Shown: piece by piece, positions 1 through 7,879 of the stretch | Position numbering within the stretch: the first letter of the stretch is position 1 | Layout: every line of letters starts with the position of its first letter | Source of the DNA: Niallia sp. Man26 | Lineage (GTDB): Bacteria > Bacillota > Bacilli > Bacillales > Cytobacillaceae | Assembly: GCF_022049065.2 (NCBI RefSeq) | Contig: NZ_CP095744.1 | Coordinates: 1,282,577-1,346,576 of the forward strand | Direction: 5' to 3' | Length of the DNA: 64,000 bases | The notes under the pieces: generated by a model | What the model saw: the letters and a program-made list of their open reading frames with translations, nothing else | Told to the model about the DNA's origin: nothing | Database searches by the model: none | Made by a program: the position numbers and the translations under genes

Positions 1-608
1 ACCCAATTGATCGTTCAAACTATTCTAATCTTATTAAAGCAGCCTCCTCCGCTCTGCATAAAGAAAAAGTGAAAACAATGGTATCTGTGCCGGCAAAATC
101 ATCCGATGATAAGAAGAATGATTGGACTTGGCCGTATGATTACAAACAAATTGGCAAATATGCCGATTATGTTCAAGTGATGACGTATGATGAACATGGT
201 TCTTGGGGAGATTCTGGCTCTATAGCAAGTAGAGATTGGTTACAGGATACATTGGACTATTCAATAAAAAATATAAAATCAAAGAAAATACTTATGGGGA
301 TTCCAGCGTATGGATATGATTGGAATCTGGATGACTCTGCACAAAATAAACTAGTGCAGTGGGATTATATTCAGGAGCTTTTGAAAAAACATAAAGTAAA
401 ACCTACATATGATAAAGTGACAGCGTCTGTATTTTTTACTTATAATGATAATCAGAAGCAAAAGCATGTTGTCTGGTATGAAAATGTATTAACCATTGAG
501 AAGAAAACAAAACTCGTAAAAAAATATAAACTTGGCGGTGTATCAGTCTATGCACTTGGCCATGAATCAACAAGCTTTTGGAAAGCGATTCAGCAAGGGA
601 TTAAATAA
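1..608 (+). CDS. Glycoside hydrolase family 18 protein, C-terminal part (5' end outside window)
   Basis: The reading frame is open from the first bases of the window, so the gene starts upstream; the methionine at 69 is internal. The visible ~200 residues carry the C-terminal half of a GH18 TIM barrel: YADYVQVMTYDEHG (a conserved barrel strand), then KILMGIPAYGYDW and a closing GGVSVYALGHE strand. These are typical of YaaH/SleL-like spore cortex or chitinase-like GH18 proteins of Bacillus. The catalytic DxxDxDxE motif and any LysM or signal sequence would lie upstream and cannot be seen. GH18 membership is secure; the substrate (cortex peptidoglycan versus chitin oligomers) is inference. A symmetric hairpin terminator follows. 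Confidence 0.85.
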   Translation, partial: PIDRSNYSNLIKAASSALHKEKVKTMVSVPAKSSDDKKNDWTWPYDYKQIGKYADYVQVMTYDEHGSWGDSGSIASRDWLQDTLDYSIKNIKSKKILMGIPAYGYDWNLDDSAQNKLVQWDYIQELLKKHKVKPTYDKVTASVFFTYNDNQKQKHVVWYENVLTIEKKTKLVKKYKLGGVSVYALGHESTSFWKAIQQGIK

Positions 609-627
609 GTTTACTATTCTATGAACT

Positions 628-664
628 AAAACAGAGACAATTCTTCAAATTGTCTCTGTTTTTA
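628..664. terminator. Bidirectional Rho-independent terminator
   Basis: A 13-bp perfect stem (630-642 with 648-660) around a 5-nt loop, flanked by A-rich and T-rich tracts, sits between the convergent GH18 and LysR genes. Confidence 0.85.
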
Positions 665-667
665 ATT

Positions 668-1549
668 CTATTTTTTAATGACTTTAGGCTCCCGATATCT
701 CTCTAATACAAAATCAATAAAATGCCTGCAGGCAATCGGCAGTACTCGTTTGTCTTTGTATGCAAGGCTGATGGTGCGTACAACAGAAGGGATGAGTGGT
801 TTTGTGCTGATGCGGTAAGGGCATCTTTGGAGCACAAGACCAGGCAAAATAGAAATGCCAAGTCCCTGTTCTATCATGGACATAATCGTATAGTCATCAT
901 GTACGTGGTAGTGAATATTTGGTTCAAAACGGTGTTGCTCAAAAGTAGTCAAAGCTTCACTGACTTCACCTTCCTCTAACAGAATGAAGGGATCTTCGGT
1001 CAAGCTGTGGAGGGGAATACGATCAAGGCTTGCCAATGGATGATCTACTGGCAAGACAGCAAGCATATCATCAGCTTGTAATCTGATTATTGTCAGATTT
1101 GTTATTCCATATGGATTTACAAAGCCAAAATCGACACTTCCTTCTTTAATCCAATTGGCGATGTCCGTATAATCTCCTTGATGCAGTTCAAAATGAACAG
1201 CTGGATAATTCTCTTTAAAATCCTTCATTAGTCTTGGTAGCCACTGGCTGGAGACACTCGAAAAGGTGCCAATCCGTATAAGCCCGCTTTCAAGACCTTC
1301 CATTTCTTTTCGTCTCTCAATCAGCTCTCGATGAGAATTATATATTTTCCTGATGAATGGGAGAAGTTCTTCTCCGTCAGGGGTCAGTGTTATCCCTGTT
1401 CGAGATCGTATGATTAATGTAGATGAAAGCTCTTTTTCAAGTGTATGTATCATTTGACTGACGGCTGATTGCGTATAGCCAAGCTGTTCGGCAGCTTTCG
1501 TAAAACTGCCTGTTTCAATCGCTTTGATAAAGGCGTAATATGGATTCAT
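668..1549 (-). CDS. LysR-family transcriptional regulator
   Basis: A 293-residue LysR-type regulator of standard length. The N-terminal winged HTH reads YYAFIKAIETGSFTKAAEQL then GYTQSAVSQMIHTLEKEL; the C-terminal part is a substrate-binding domain with an RIGTFSSVSSQWLPRLMKDF start. The frame is open to 2050, but the extension is antisense to the transporter gene and unlike LysR. AGGAGGG lies directly against the ATG at 1555 and about 7 nt before the ATG at 1549, so 1549 is preferred. It is divergent from the EamA gene at 1674, the classic arrangement for a LysR protein controlling its neighbour, with repeated CTAAT-type motifs between them. The effector is unknown. Confidence 0.9.
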   Translation of the reverse strand: MNPYYAFIKAIETGSFTKAAEQLGYTQSAVSQMIHTLEKELSSTLIIRSRTGITLTPDGEELLPFIRKIYNSHRELIERRKEMEGLESGLIRIGTFSSVSSQWLPRLMKDFKENYPAVHFELHQGDYTDIANWIKEGSVDFGFVNPYGITNLTIIRLQADDMLAVLPVDHPLASLDRIPLHSLTEDPFILLEEGEVSEALTTFEQHRFEPNIHYHVHDDYTIMSMIEQGLGISILPGLVLQRCPYRISTKPLIPSVVRTISLAYKDKRVLPIACRHFIDFVLERYREPKVIKK

Positions 1550-1577
1550 TTCCATCCCTCCTAAAGCATTAGGGTTT

Positions 1578-1636
1578 CTAATGGTTAAATTATAAATATT
1601 CGTTTTACTAATGTAAATACAGTTGCTAATATAAAT
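1578..1636. promoter_or_regulatory. Three CTAAT-type repeats in the LysR/EamA divergent intergenic region
   Basis: CTAATGGTTAAAT (1578), CTAATGTAAAT (1608-1618) and CTAATATAAAT (1626-1636) lie in the same orientation, spaced 30 and 18 bp apart, in the 124-bp gap between the divergent genes. That they are the LysR binding sites is inference. Confidence 0.45.
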
Positions 1637-1673
1637 CCAGAAGAATATAAGTAGAGGGAAGGGCTTAGGCACT

Positions 1674-2582
1674 ATGACACAAAAAAAGGCAAATTTGATT
1701 TTAGCTACTGTCTCGATGGGATGGGGAACTTCATATATTTTTATGAAGCTTTTGGCTGATACCGTATCACCTATGACAATGGTGTCCCTGCGATTTGGGA
1801 TTGCATTTATCGTAATGGCTTTATTGTTTTCAAAACGGATTTTTCCAATAGATAGGAAGACATTGAAAAATAGTATGATTACAGGATTGCTTTTATTAGG
1901 AATTTTTATGTTTCTTTCAATTGGAATGAAAAGCACCACCGCATCCACTGCAGGTTTCCTGACTAGCACAACAGTGATTTTAGTTCCTGTTTTGCAAGCA
2001 ATTATTAATCGGAAATGGCCAAGTACAAAGATTACTTTAGGAGTTATCATTGTGTCTATCGGACTTTCGCTTCTGTCATTAGGCGATGACTTTGCCTTGT
2101 CAGCTGGAGCTCTCTACTGTTTAGCTGGAGCACTTTTTTATGCAGTGCATATTATCGTGACAAACCGCTTTATAAAGGTAGCAGATCCATTAAAGCTCGG
2201 TGTGTATCAGCTTGGTTTTGCGGCCATTTATGCTGCGATTAGCGGGATATTCCTATTTGGTAATCTCACGCTGCCTCAAGCGGGGATGGATTGGTTGGCA
2301 ATTCTCGGTTTAGCGCTGATTTGTTCTGCATATGGATTTGTAATGCAGCCGATTGCGCAAAAGCATACTACACCTGAAATGACAGGGTTTTTATTTGCGC
2401 TGGAGCCGATTTTTGCAGCCGTGTTTGCCTTTGTTTTTCTCCAGGAAAATATCGGCCTGCAAGGATATGTAGGGGCATTACTTGTGCTTTGTGGCGTGTT
2501 GACCGCAAGTATGAACACAGATAAGATAGGAAAAGCAAAAAGGAAGCAGCAAGTTGAACTAAAGACAAAACAGCCTGTGTAA
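1674..2582 (+). CDS. EamA/DMT-family transporter
   Basis: A 302-residue inner membrane protein with about ten hydrophobic helices in two homologous EamA halves; each half opens with a short helix followed by a conserved aromatic/glycine segment (WGTSYIFMK near the N-terminus, ALFYAVHIIVTNRF in the middle). DMT-superfamily proteins export or import small metabolites such as amino acids, but the substrate cannot be read from sequence. The start at 1674 is preceded by a purine-rich stretch (AGAGGGAAGGG) a little far from the ATG. It is divergent from the LysR gene, which probably regulates it, and 99 bp upstream of a second EamA gene, so the pair may be co-expressed. Confidence 0.88.
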   Translation: MTQKKANLILATVSMGWGTSYIFMKLLADTVSPMTMVSLRFGIAFIVMALLFSKRIFPIDRKTLKNSMITGLLLLGIFMFLSIGMKSTTASTAGFLTSTTVILVPVLQAIINRKWPSTKITLGVIIVSIGLSLLSLGDDFALSAGALYCLAGALFYAVHIIVTNRFIKVADPLKLGVYQLGFAAIYAAISGIFLFGNLTLPQAGMDWLAILGLALICSAYGFVMQPIAQKHTTPEMTGFLFALEPIFAAVFAFVFLQENIGLQGYVGALLVLCGVLTASMNTDKIGKAKRKQQVELKTKQPV

Positions 2583-2681
2583 AAATCACAATAGAGCGTA
2601 TTATTTGTAGTCTGAACACGTTTGAGATACTCTTTTCATGGGAGAAATACTGCTTTTAAACATAGGGGAGAGGTTAAACCG

Positions 2682-3584
2682 ATGAATAAAATATCTCGAA
2701 CAAGAACAGTATTGCTTCTGACTTTTCTCGTTATTGTCTGGGGAGTCAACTGGCCGTTATCTAAAATGGCGCTTAGCTACACACCTCCATTGCTGTTTGC
2801 AGGAATTAGAACAGTACTTGGAGGATTGATATTGCTTGTGTTTGCATTGCCAAGAATAAAGCAATTAAGATTTAAAGAAACATGGCACTTATACGTAATT
2901 TCTGCAATATTAAACATCATCATATTTTACGGATTTCAAACAGTAGGCTTAGGCTATATGCCAGCTGGATTATTTTCAAGCATCGTCTTTATTGAACCAG
3001 TTCTGCTGGGAATATTCTCATGGATTTGGCTTGGAGAGTCTATGTACGGGTGGAAAATCATCGGCTTGATACTTGGCTTTGCTGGTGTTGCCATTATCAG
3101 TACTGGCGGGTTAACAGGTGATATCTCTATGCTTGGTATTCTACTTGCGCTTGGTTCAGCAATTGGCTGGGGATTAGGAACTGTATTTGTTAAGAAGACA
3201 GGTAGTTCTGTTGATTCTATTTGGATGGTCACAATGCAGCTCCTCATTGGAGGGCTTTTCCTGTTAGGTGTAGGTTCAAGCATAGAAAGCTGGTCAAGTA
3301 TTGAGTGGCAAATGCTGTTTATTGCTAATTTGCTGTTCATTTCCATCTTTGTCATCGCCTTTGGGTGGCTTGCTTACTTCACCCTAGTAGGCTCTGGAGA
3401 AGCAAGCAAAGTAGGTTCCTACACCTTTCTCATCCCGCTGATTGCGATTTTTTGCAGCTCTATCGTTTTAAATGAATCGATTACTTTCAAGCTTGTGCTT
3501 GGACTTATCTGTATCATCATCAGTATCTGTTTTGTGAATATTAAGCTGAAACCAAGACGAGTGAAAACTCAAATAGAAGGATAA
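2682..3584 (+). CDS. EamA/DMT-family transporter (second copy)
   Basis: A 300-residue, ten-helix EamA transporter. N-terminal features include TFLVIVWGVNWPLSKMAL, and the second half begins ALGSAIGWGLGTVFVKKTG. The frame is open from 2622, but AGGGGAGAGG just upstream makes the ATG at 2682 the likely start. It is only distantly similar to the transporter at 1674, so this is not a recent duplication. It lies in the same orientation just downstream, possibly sharing the LysR-controlled promoter, and is followed by a strong terminator. Substrate unknown. Confidence 0.88.
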   Translation: MNKISRTRTVLLLTFLVIVWGVNWPLSKMALSYTPPLLFAGIRTVLGGLILLVFALPRIKQLRFKETWHLYVISAILNIIIFYGFQTVGLGYMPAGLFSSIVFIEPVLLGIFSWIWLGESMYGWKIIGLILGFAGVAIISTGGLTGDISMLGILLALGSAIGWGLGTVFVKKTGSSVDSIWMVTMQLLIGGLFLLGVGSSIESWSSIEWQMLFIANLLFISIFVIAFGWLAYFTLVGSGEASKVGSYTFLIPLIAIFCSSIVLNESITFKLVLGLICIIISICFVNIKLKPRRVKTQIEG

Positions 3585-3597
3585 ATTTATCTCCATG

Positions 3598-3636
3598 AAA
3601 AGAGCCTTTTGTGTGTAAAAGGCTCTTTGATTTTTT
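3598..3636 (+). terminator. Rho-independent terminator after the EamA genes
   Basis: The stem AAAGAGCCTTTT/AAAAGGCTCTTT closes on a short GTGTGT loop and is followed by a T-rich run. Confidence 0.85.
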
Positions 3637-3825
3637 GCCGGCAAACTATAAATTTTATTAAAATCTATCAAAAAATACAAAATGTGGAATATTACATAAG
3701 CTGCGAAGGATTAAAACCAAGAAATTTGTTATTTTTGCTTGCATCCCGCGCCTGAACATAATAATGTTGATATAGCCTTTTTATAAAATGAACATATAGG
3801 AGTAATTTCAATCAGGGGGTAACAA

Positions 3826-4074
3826 ATGTCACAAGCACGTCATCATGAGCTGACCATAATAGACTTTGAAAAGACAGGTCAGCAAACTATATTTGTAAAG
3901 TTAGCAGGTTTTGATGCTAACTTAGAGAAAAACTTTGCCGGCGAGGTGAAATTTGTCGGAGCTATGCCGTACGGAGATCTTATACATGCCAAAAGATCAT
4001 TTTTGTCTGCTGAATGCAGAGAATATATTCAGTCATTGTTGGTGGATAAGTATAGTTCTGGGGCATTTAATTAA
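3826..4074 (+). CDS. Hypothetical protein (82 aa)
   Basis: I do not recognise this family. The product is a small soluble protein with no signal peptide or membrane segment; its N-terminal half looks beta-rich (ELTIIDFEK, TIFVKLAG) and the C-terminal half helical (SAECREYIQSLLVDKY). A strong ribosome binding site (AGGGGG) precedes the ATG. It is followed after 14 bp by an NTF2/SnoaL-like gene and then a Nudix gene, all with GGGGG-type binding sites, so the three are probably one operon. Confidence 0.6.
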   Translation: MSQARHHELTIIDFEKTGQQTIFVKLAGFDANLEKNFAGEVKFVGAMPYGDLIHAKRSFLSAECREYIQSLLVDKYSSGAFN

Positions 4075-4088
4075 TAAGGGGGGGTAGC

Positions 4089-4463
4089 ATGAAAGTAGTG
4101 AGTGCAAAAGATTGTGGGAACTCCCCTAAGAAGCTTTTTATCCAAAATCATCTTATAGCTTCCGCAAAAAAAGACATTTTTGAGCTGGAAGCAACTTTCG
4201 CTGCTGATATTATTTGGACAATAGCAGGGAGTGACAGAATTTGTGGAAAAAAAGAAGTATTAGATAGCTTCAATAAAAATTGCACTGATAACATAGTGGA
4301 AGTCGGAATCCATCATATTATTACACATGGCAGTACGGCCGCCGCTAACGGCAGCTATAAAACAGCTAATAACAGCCAAATTTCCTTCTGTCATGTTTAC
4401 AGCTTCGTTAGTGCTGGTAAAAATATCATTAAGGAAATGACTACATATTTAATAAGAGTATAA
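4089..4463 (+). CDS. SnoaL-like / NTF2-fold protein
   Basis: A 124-residue single-domain protein with the NTF2/SnoaL cone-fold pattern: N-terminal helices, then FAADIIWTIAGSDRICGKKEVLDSF (strand, loop, helix), then long antiparallel strands (HHIITHGSTAAANGSYKT, SFCHVYSFVSAGKN, IKEMTTYLIRV). Such proteins are ligand-binding or isomerase-like, and many act in stress or secondary metabolism. Catalytic residues cannot be assigned. The ribosome binding site AAGGGGGG is strong. It is the middle gene of a three-gene operon with gaps of 14 and 12 bp. Confidence 0.7.
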   Translation: MKVVSAKDCGNSPKKLFIQNHLIASAKKDIFELEATFAADIIWTIAGSDRICGKKEVLDSFNKNCTDNIVEVGIHHIITHGSTAAANGSYKTANNSQISFCHVYSFVSAGKNIIKEMTTYLIRV

Positions 4464-4475
4464 GGGGGTAAGTAA

Positions 4476-5093
4476 ATGGAACCTAAATGGCTGGAATGGT
4501 CGAAGCAACTACAAGCGATTTCCCAAGCAGGCTTATCGTATTCAAAGGATGTATATGATATAGAAAGGTTCGAAGCAATCCGTAAAATAAGTGTAGAGAT
4601 AATGGCTATGCATACAGAGGTGGATTCCACTATTATTAAAGACTTGTTTGCCAATGAAACAGGGTATGCCACCCCAAAGGTAGATATTAGAGCAGCTGTG
4701 TTTAAAAATAACAGAATCTTATTGGTGAAAGAAAAGACTGACGGTAAATGGGCGCTACCTGGCGGCTGGGGAGATATTGGACTGTCACCAAGTGAAGTGG
4801 CTGTTAAAGAAGTGAAAGAGGAATCGGGGTTTGATGTGAAAGCAACAAAATTAATGGCTGTGTTTGATAAGAAATTTCATGGCCATCCACCGTCTCCTTC
4901 ACATGTATATAAGATACTAATAAACTGTAAAATTATTGGCGGAAATGCTGAGGTTGGAATAGAAACAAGTGAAGTTCAATTTTTTGCGGAGGATGCGTTG
5001 CCGCCTTTATCTCTGCCAAGAAATACAGAAGCACAAATCCAGATAGCTTTTAAACATCATTATAACGCTAATGAGCCAGTTTATTTTGATTAA
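4476..5093 (+). CDS. Nudix hydrolase with N-terminal Nudix_N_2-type domain
   Basis: A 205-residue protein: a helical N-terminal domain (about residues 1-65, WLEWSKQLQAISQAGLSYS...) of the kind fused to YjhB-type ADP-ribose/nucleoside-diphosphate Nudix enzymes, then a Nudix domain. The Nudix box reads GGWGDIGLSPSEVAVKEVKEESGF. The metal-binding KEVKEE core is intact, but the first glutamate of the Gx5E element is leucine (GL for the usual GE) and the arginine of REUxEE is lysine. These are conservative changes that need not abolish activity. Last gene of the operon starting at 3826. The substrate is not predictable. Confidence 0.85.
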   Translation: MEPKWLEWSKQLQAISQAGLSYSKDVYDIERFEAIRKISVEIMAMHTEVDSTIIKDLFANETGYATPKVDIRAAVFKNNRILLVKEKTDGKWALPGGWGDIGLSPSEVAVKEVKEESGFDVKATKLMAVFDKKFHGHPPSPSHVYKILINCKIIGGNAEVGIETSEVQFFAEDALPPLSLPRNTEAQIQIAFKHHYNANEPVYFD

Positions 5094-5116
5094 TCCTTAA
5101 AAAAGTTTTTTTTGTA

Positions 5117-5145
5117 TTGACACTTACTAATATTTGTTTTATTAT
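5117..5145 (+). promoter_or_regulatory. Sigma-A promoter of mhqO-mhqP
   Basis: TTGACA (5117-5122), a 17-bp spacer and TATTAT (5140-5145): a near-consensus promoter with predicted start near 5152, immediately upstream of two MhqR-type inverted repeats. Confidence 0.8.
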
Positions 5146-5161
5146 TATCTCATATTCAAGA

Positions 5162-5232
5162 TATCTTAAATCGAGATAAACAAAAAAGTTTTTGCTTTTA
5201 TTTTTGTTAAATATCTCGAATTCGAAATAAAT
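5162..5232. promoter_or_regulatory. Two MhqR-type operators downstream of the mhqO promoter
   Basis: Site 1 (5162-5181) has ATCT and AGAT arms separated by 7 bp. Site 2 (5212-5232) reads ATCT-CGAATTCG-AAAT, one base from ATCT-N8-AGAT. The B. subtilis MhqR (MarR-family) operator is ATCT-cgaattcg-AGAT. Both sites lie in the transcribed leader, suited to blocking initiation or elongation. No mhqR gene is visible in this window. Confidence 0.75.
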
Positions 5233-5323
5233 TCACTTAACAGTGGATGCAATTACAAGTGTAAGTAAACAATGAAATGGAAAATGCTAAAGATTATGAA
5301 TTAATGAAGCGGAGGAAGAAATA

Positions 5324-6262
5324 ATGAGCAAAAAAACAATGGGAATTCACCACATTACAGCAATTGTCGGCCATCCACAAGAAAATGTAGACTTTTATGC
5401 AGGGGTTCTAGGCTTAAGATTAGTAAAGCAAACAGTCAACTTCGATGATCCAGGAACATATCATCTATACTTTGGTAATGAAGGAGGAAAACCTGGTACC
5501 ATCATCACCTTCTTTCCATGGGCCGGAGCAAAACAAGGAGTAATCGGAGATGGGCAAGTTGGTGTTACTGCGTATGCAGTGCCAGCAGGAGCAATGGCAT
5601 TCTGGGAAAAAAGGCTGGAAAGTTTCCAAATACCATTTACTAAAATGGAGAGATTTGGAGAACAGTATCTTGAATTCGATGACCCACATGGTCTTCATCT
5701 AGAAATAGTCGAAAGAGCAGACGGAGAAACAAACACATGGACTTTTGGTGGCGTGACTCCAGAAGTCGCAATAAAAGGTTTTGCTGGAGCTACTTTATTA
5801 TCCGCACAGCCAGAAAAAACGGCTGACTTGCTGGAAAATGTGATGGGTCTTGAATTAGTCGGCAAAGAAGGAGATTTTGCCCGCTACCGTGCAACAGCTG
5901 ATATTGGTAGTATCATCGATCTGAAATTAACATCTATTGGCCGCGGTCAGATGGGAGTCGGAACAGTCCACCATATTGCATGGCGTGCTATTGATGACGC
6001 AGACCACTTAGATTGGCAGGAATATATTGCAGACAATGGTTATGGAGTAACAGCTGTTCGTGATAGAAACTACTTTAATGCCATTTACTTTAAAGAACAC
6101 GGAGAAATTTTATTCGAGATTGCAACAGATCCTCCAGGATTTGCGCATGATGAATCTCAACAAACAATGGGAGAGAGTTTAAAGCTGCCAGCTCAATACG
6201 AGCAGCATAGAGCACAGCTTGAAAAAGTGCTTATTCCGATAGAAGTAAAACCACTTGATTAA
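5324..6262 (+). CDS. mhqO: MhqO-like ring-cleaving dioxygenase (VOC/glyoxalase fold)
   Basis: 312 residues, the same length as I recall for B. subtilis MhqO. It has two tandem vicinal-oxygen-chelate modules: the N-terminal one begins with GIHHITAIVGHPQENVDFY, and the C-terminal one has GVGTVHHIAWRA and EILFEIATDPPGF, which supply His and Glu metal ligands as in type I extradiol dioxygenases. Family role: opening hydroquinone or catechol-type rings in the MhqR quinone-stress regulon. The start has GGAGGAAG seven or eight bases upstream. It lies behind a consensus promoter with MhqR-type operators and is followed by the DoxX gene mhqP, as in the B. subtilis mhqNOP operon; the nitroreductase mhqN is absent here. 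Confidence 0.88.
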   Translation: MSKKTMGIHHITAIVGHPQENVDFYAGVLGLRLVKQTVNFDDPGTYHLYFGNEGGKPGTIITFFPWAGAKQGVIGDGQVGVTAYAVPAGAMAFWEKRLESFQIPFTKMERFGEQYLEFDDPHGLHLEIVERADGETNTWTFGGVTPEVAIKGFAGATLLSAQPEKTADLLENVMGLELVGKEGDFARYRATADIGSIIDLKLTSIGRGQMGVGTVHHIAWRAIDDADHLDWQEYIADNGYGVTAVRDRNYFNAIYFKEHGEILFEIATDPPGFAHDESQQTMGESLKLPAQYEQHRAQLEKVLIPIEVKPLD

Positions 6263-6351
6263 CAGGGCAGAAGCCATTTCAATGGCTTCACCCGCCAGGT
6301 TTTTAGATAGCATTCGTAAAATAAAATGGAATAAAAAAGGAGAAGATAGTA

Positions 6352-6741
6352 ATGGAAGATGTAGGTTTGCTTATAATTAGAATAATGGTTGGAATTGTGT
6401 TTTTATATTATGGATCTCAGAAGCTGTTTGGCTTATTTGGAGGACATGGTATTAAAGGAACAGGCGGATGGTTTGAGTCAATCGGTGTAAAGCCAGGTAT
6501 TCCGGCAGCGTTTTTAAGCGGTCTGGGCGAATTTGTAAGTGGGATTTTAATGATTCTCGGTTTGTTTTTACCTGTAGCAGCAGTTATTATAACCATTATT
6601 ATGGCAGGAGCAATTGTAAAGGTGCATGGTTCTAAAGGCTTCGCTGCTGGTGGTGGCGGGTTTGAATATAACCTAATGCTAATAGTTGTGGCAATAGGAC
6701 TTGCATTAATTGGTCCAGGAGCATTTGCATTAAGTTTATAA
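6352..6741 (+). CDS. mhqP: DoxX-family membrane protein (MhqP-like)
   Basis: 129 residues with four hydrophobic segments. It starts with [27 protein letters not shown] and contains the DoxX signature of a glycine-rich loop after the first helix ([15 protein letters not shown]) and a histidine-containing loop KVHGSKGF. DoxX/MhqP proteins are quinone-stress membrane proteins of unclear chemistry. GGAGAAG precedes the ATG. A 9-bp stem hairpin (6270-6289) lies in the 89-bp gap after mhqO without a clear T-run, so it may attenuate rather than end transcription. Confidence 0.85.
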   Translation: MEDVGLLIIRIMVGIVFLYYGSQKLFGLFGGHGIKGTGGWFESIGVKPGIPAAFLSGLGEFVSGILMILGLFLPVAAVIITIIMAGAIVKVHGSKGFAAGGGGFEYNLMLIVVAIGLALIGPGAFALSL

Positions 6742-6765
6742 TGAAAATTTAGAGGTACACTAGTA

Positions 6766-6867
6766 TTGACCGTAATAACAGTTAATGTTATAATTATCAC
6801 GAATTAGAGATATTTTAATTAAAGGTATTTATATTTTTTTCGCTCATATCTCGAAATCGAGATAAAA
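6766..6867 (+). promoter_or_regulatory. Sigma-A promoter and MhqR operator of mhqA-FMN reductase
   Basis: TTGACC (6766-6771), a 17-bp spacer and a perfect TATAAT (6789-6794). Downstream in the leader lies ATCT-CGAAATCG-AGAT (6848-6863), an almost exact MhqR operator, and a possible half-site AATTAGAGATA near 6802. Promoter geometry and operator placement mirror the mhqO promoter. Confidence 0.82.
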
Positions 6868-6885
6868 AATAGGAGGATAACTTAC

Positions 6886-7869
6886 ATGAATGAGTTAAAA
6901 GGACTTCATCACATTACCGCTATAACTAGCAGCGCTGAAAAAATTTATGAATTTTTCACATACGTTTTAGGATTGCGTCTCGTGAAAAAAACAGTCAATC
7001 AAGATGACATTCAAACATATCATTTATACTTTACTGATGATGTTGGAAGTCCTGGGACAGATATGACATTCTTTGATTTCCCTGGTATTCCAAAGGGAGT
7101 GCATGGCACAAACGAGATTTCCAAAACCTCCTTCCGCGTGCCGACAGATGCAGCTCTTGAGTATTGGGTGAAACGTTTTGACAAATACGATGTGAAGCAT
7201 AAAGGTATTCAAGAACAATTTGGGAAAAAGATACTTTCATTTGCTGATTTTGATGACCAGCAATATCAGTTGATTTCAGATGAACAGAATGAAGGGGTTG
7301 CAGCAGGTACACCTTGGCAAAATGGTCCAGTTCCATTGGAAAATGCTATTACTGGACTTGGCCCAATCTTTGTTCGCACCTCTTACTTTGATTATTTCAA
7401 AGAAGTGTTAGAAAAAGTATTTTTAATGAGAGAAGCAGCTCAGGAAGGCTCCTTCCATCTGTTTGAAATGGGAGAAGGCGGCAACGGAGCACAAGTTATT
7501 GTGGAATTCAATAATACCCTTCCACAAGCAAGACAAGGCTTCGGTACTGTTCACCATGCTGCCTTCCGCGTTGCCGATCGCAAAGAATTAGATCAGTGGC
7601 AAAGCCGTTTAGCAAGCTTTAAGTTGCCAAACTCCGGGTTTGTAGAGCGCTACTACTTCGGATCACTGTACTCTAATGTTGCACCACAAATATTATTCGA
7701 ACTAGCAACAGATGGGCCTGGGTTTATGGGGGATGAGCCATATGAAACACTCGGCGAAAAATTATCACTGCCACCATTTTTTGAATCAAAACGGGAAGAG
7801 ATTGAGAAGCTTGTCCGCCCGATTAACACTGTTCGCAGCAATTTAGAAATAGACAAAGAATACTTGTAA
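6886..7869 (+). CDS. mhqA: MhqA-like ring-cleaving dioxygenase (VOC fold)
   Basis: 327 residues with two VOC modules: GLHHITAITSSAEKIYEFF at the N-terminus and, in the second half, GFGTVHHAAFRVADR plus QILFELATDGPGFMGDEPYE, giving the His/His/Glu metal site of extradiol-type enzymes. It is paralogous to the product at 5324 but closer to B. subtilis MhqA (YkcA), with the same KKTVNQDDIQTYHL and PPFFESKREEIEKLVRPI type segments. AGGAGG precedes the ATG. It has its own promoter and operator and is followed after 10 bp by an FMN reductase, coupling ring cleavage with quinone reduction. Confidence 0.85.
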   Translation: MNELKGLHHITAITSSAEKIYEFFTYVLGLRLVKKTVNQDDIQTYHLYFTDDVGSPGTDMTFFDFPGIPKGVHGTNEISKTSFRVPTDAALEYWVKRFDKYDVKHKGIQEQFGKKILSFADFDDQQYQLISDEQNEGVAAGTPWQNGPVPLENAITGLGPIFVRTSYFDYFKEVLEKVFLMREAAQEGSFHLFEMGEGGNGAQVIVEFNNTLPQARQGFGTVHHAAFRVADRKELDQWQSRLASFKLPNSGFVERYYFGSLYSNVAPQILFELATDGPGFMGDEPYETLGEKLSLPPFFESKREEIEKLVRPINTVRSNLEIDKEYL

Positions 7870-7879
7870 TAAAAGGGGA

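Noticed and set aside
1550..2050. Long N-terminal extension of the LysR frame
   Set aside because: It is antisense to the EamA gene, has no LysR similarity, and a ribosome binding site sits at 1549.
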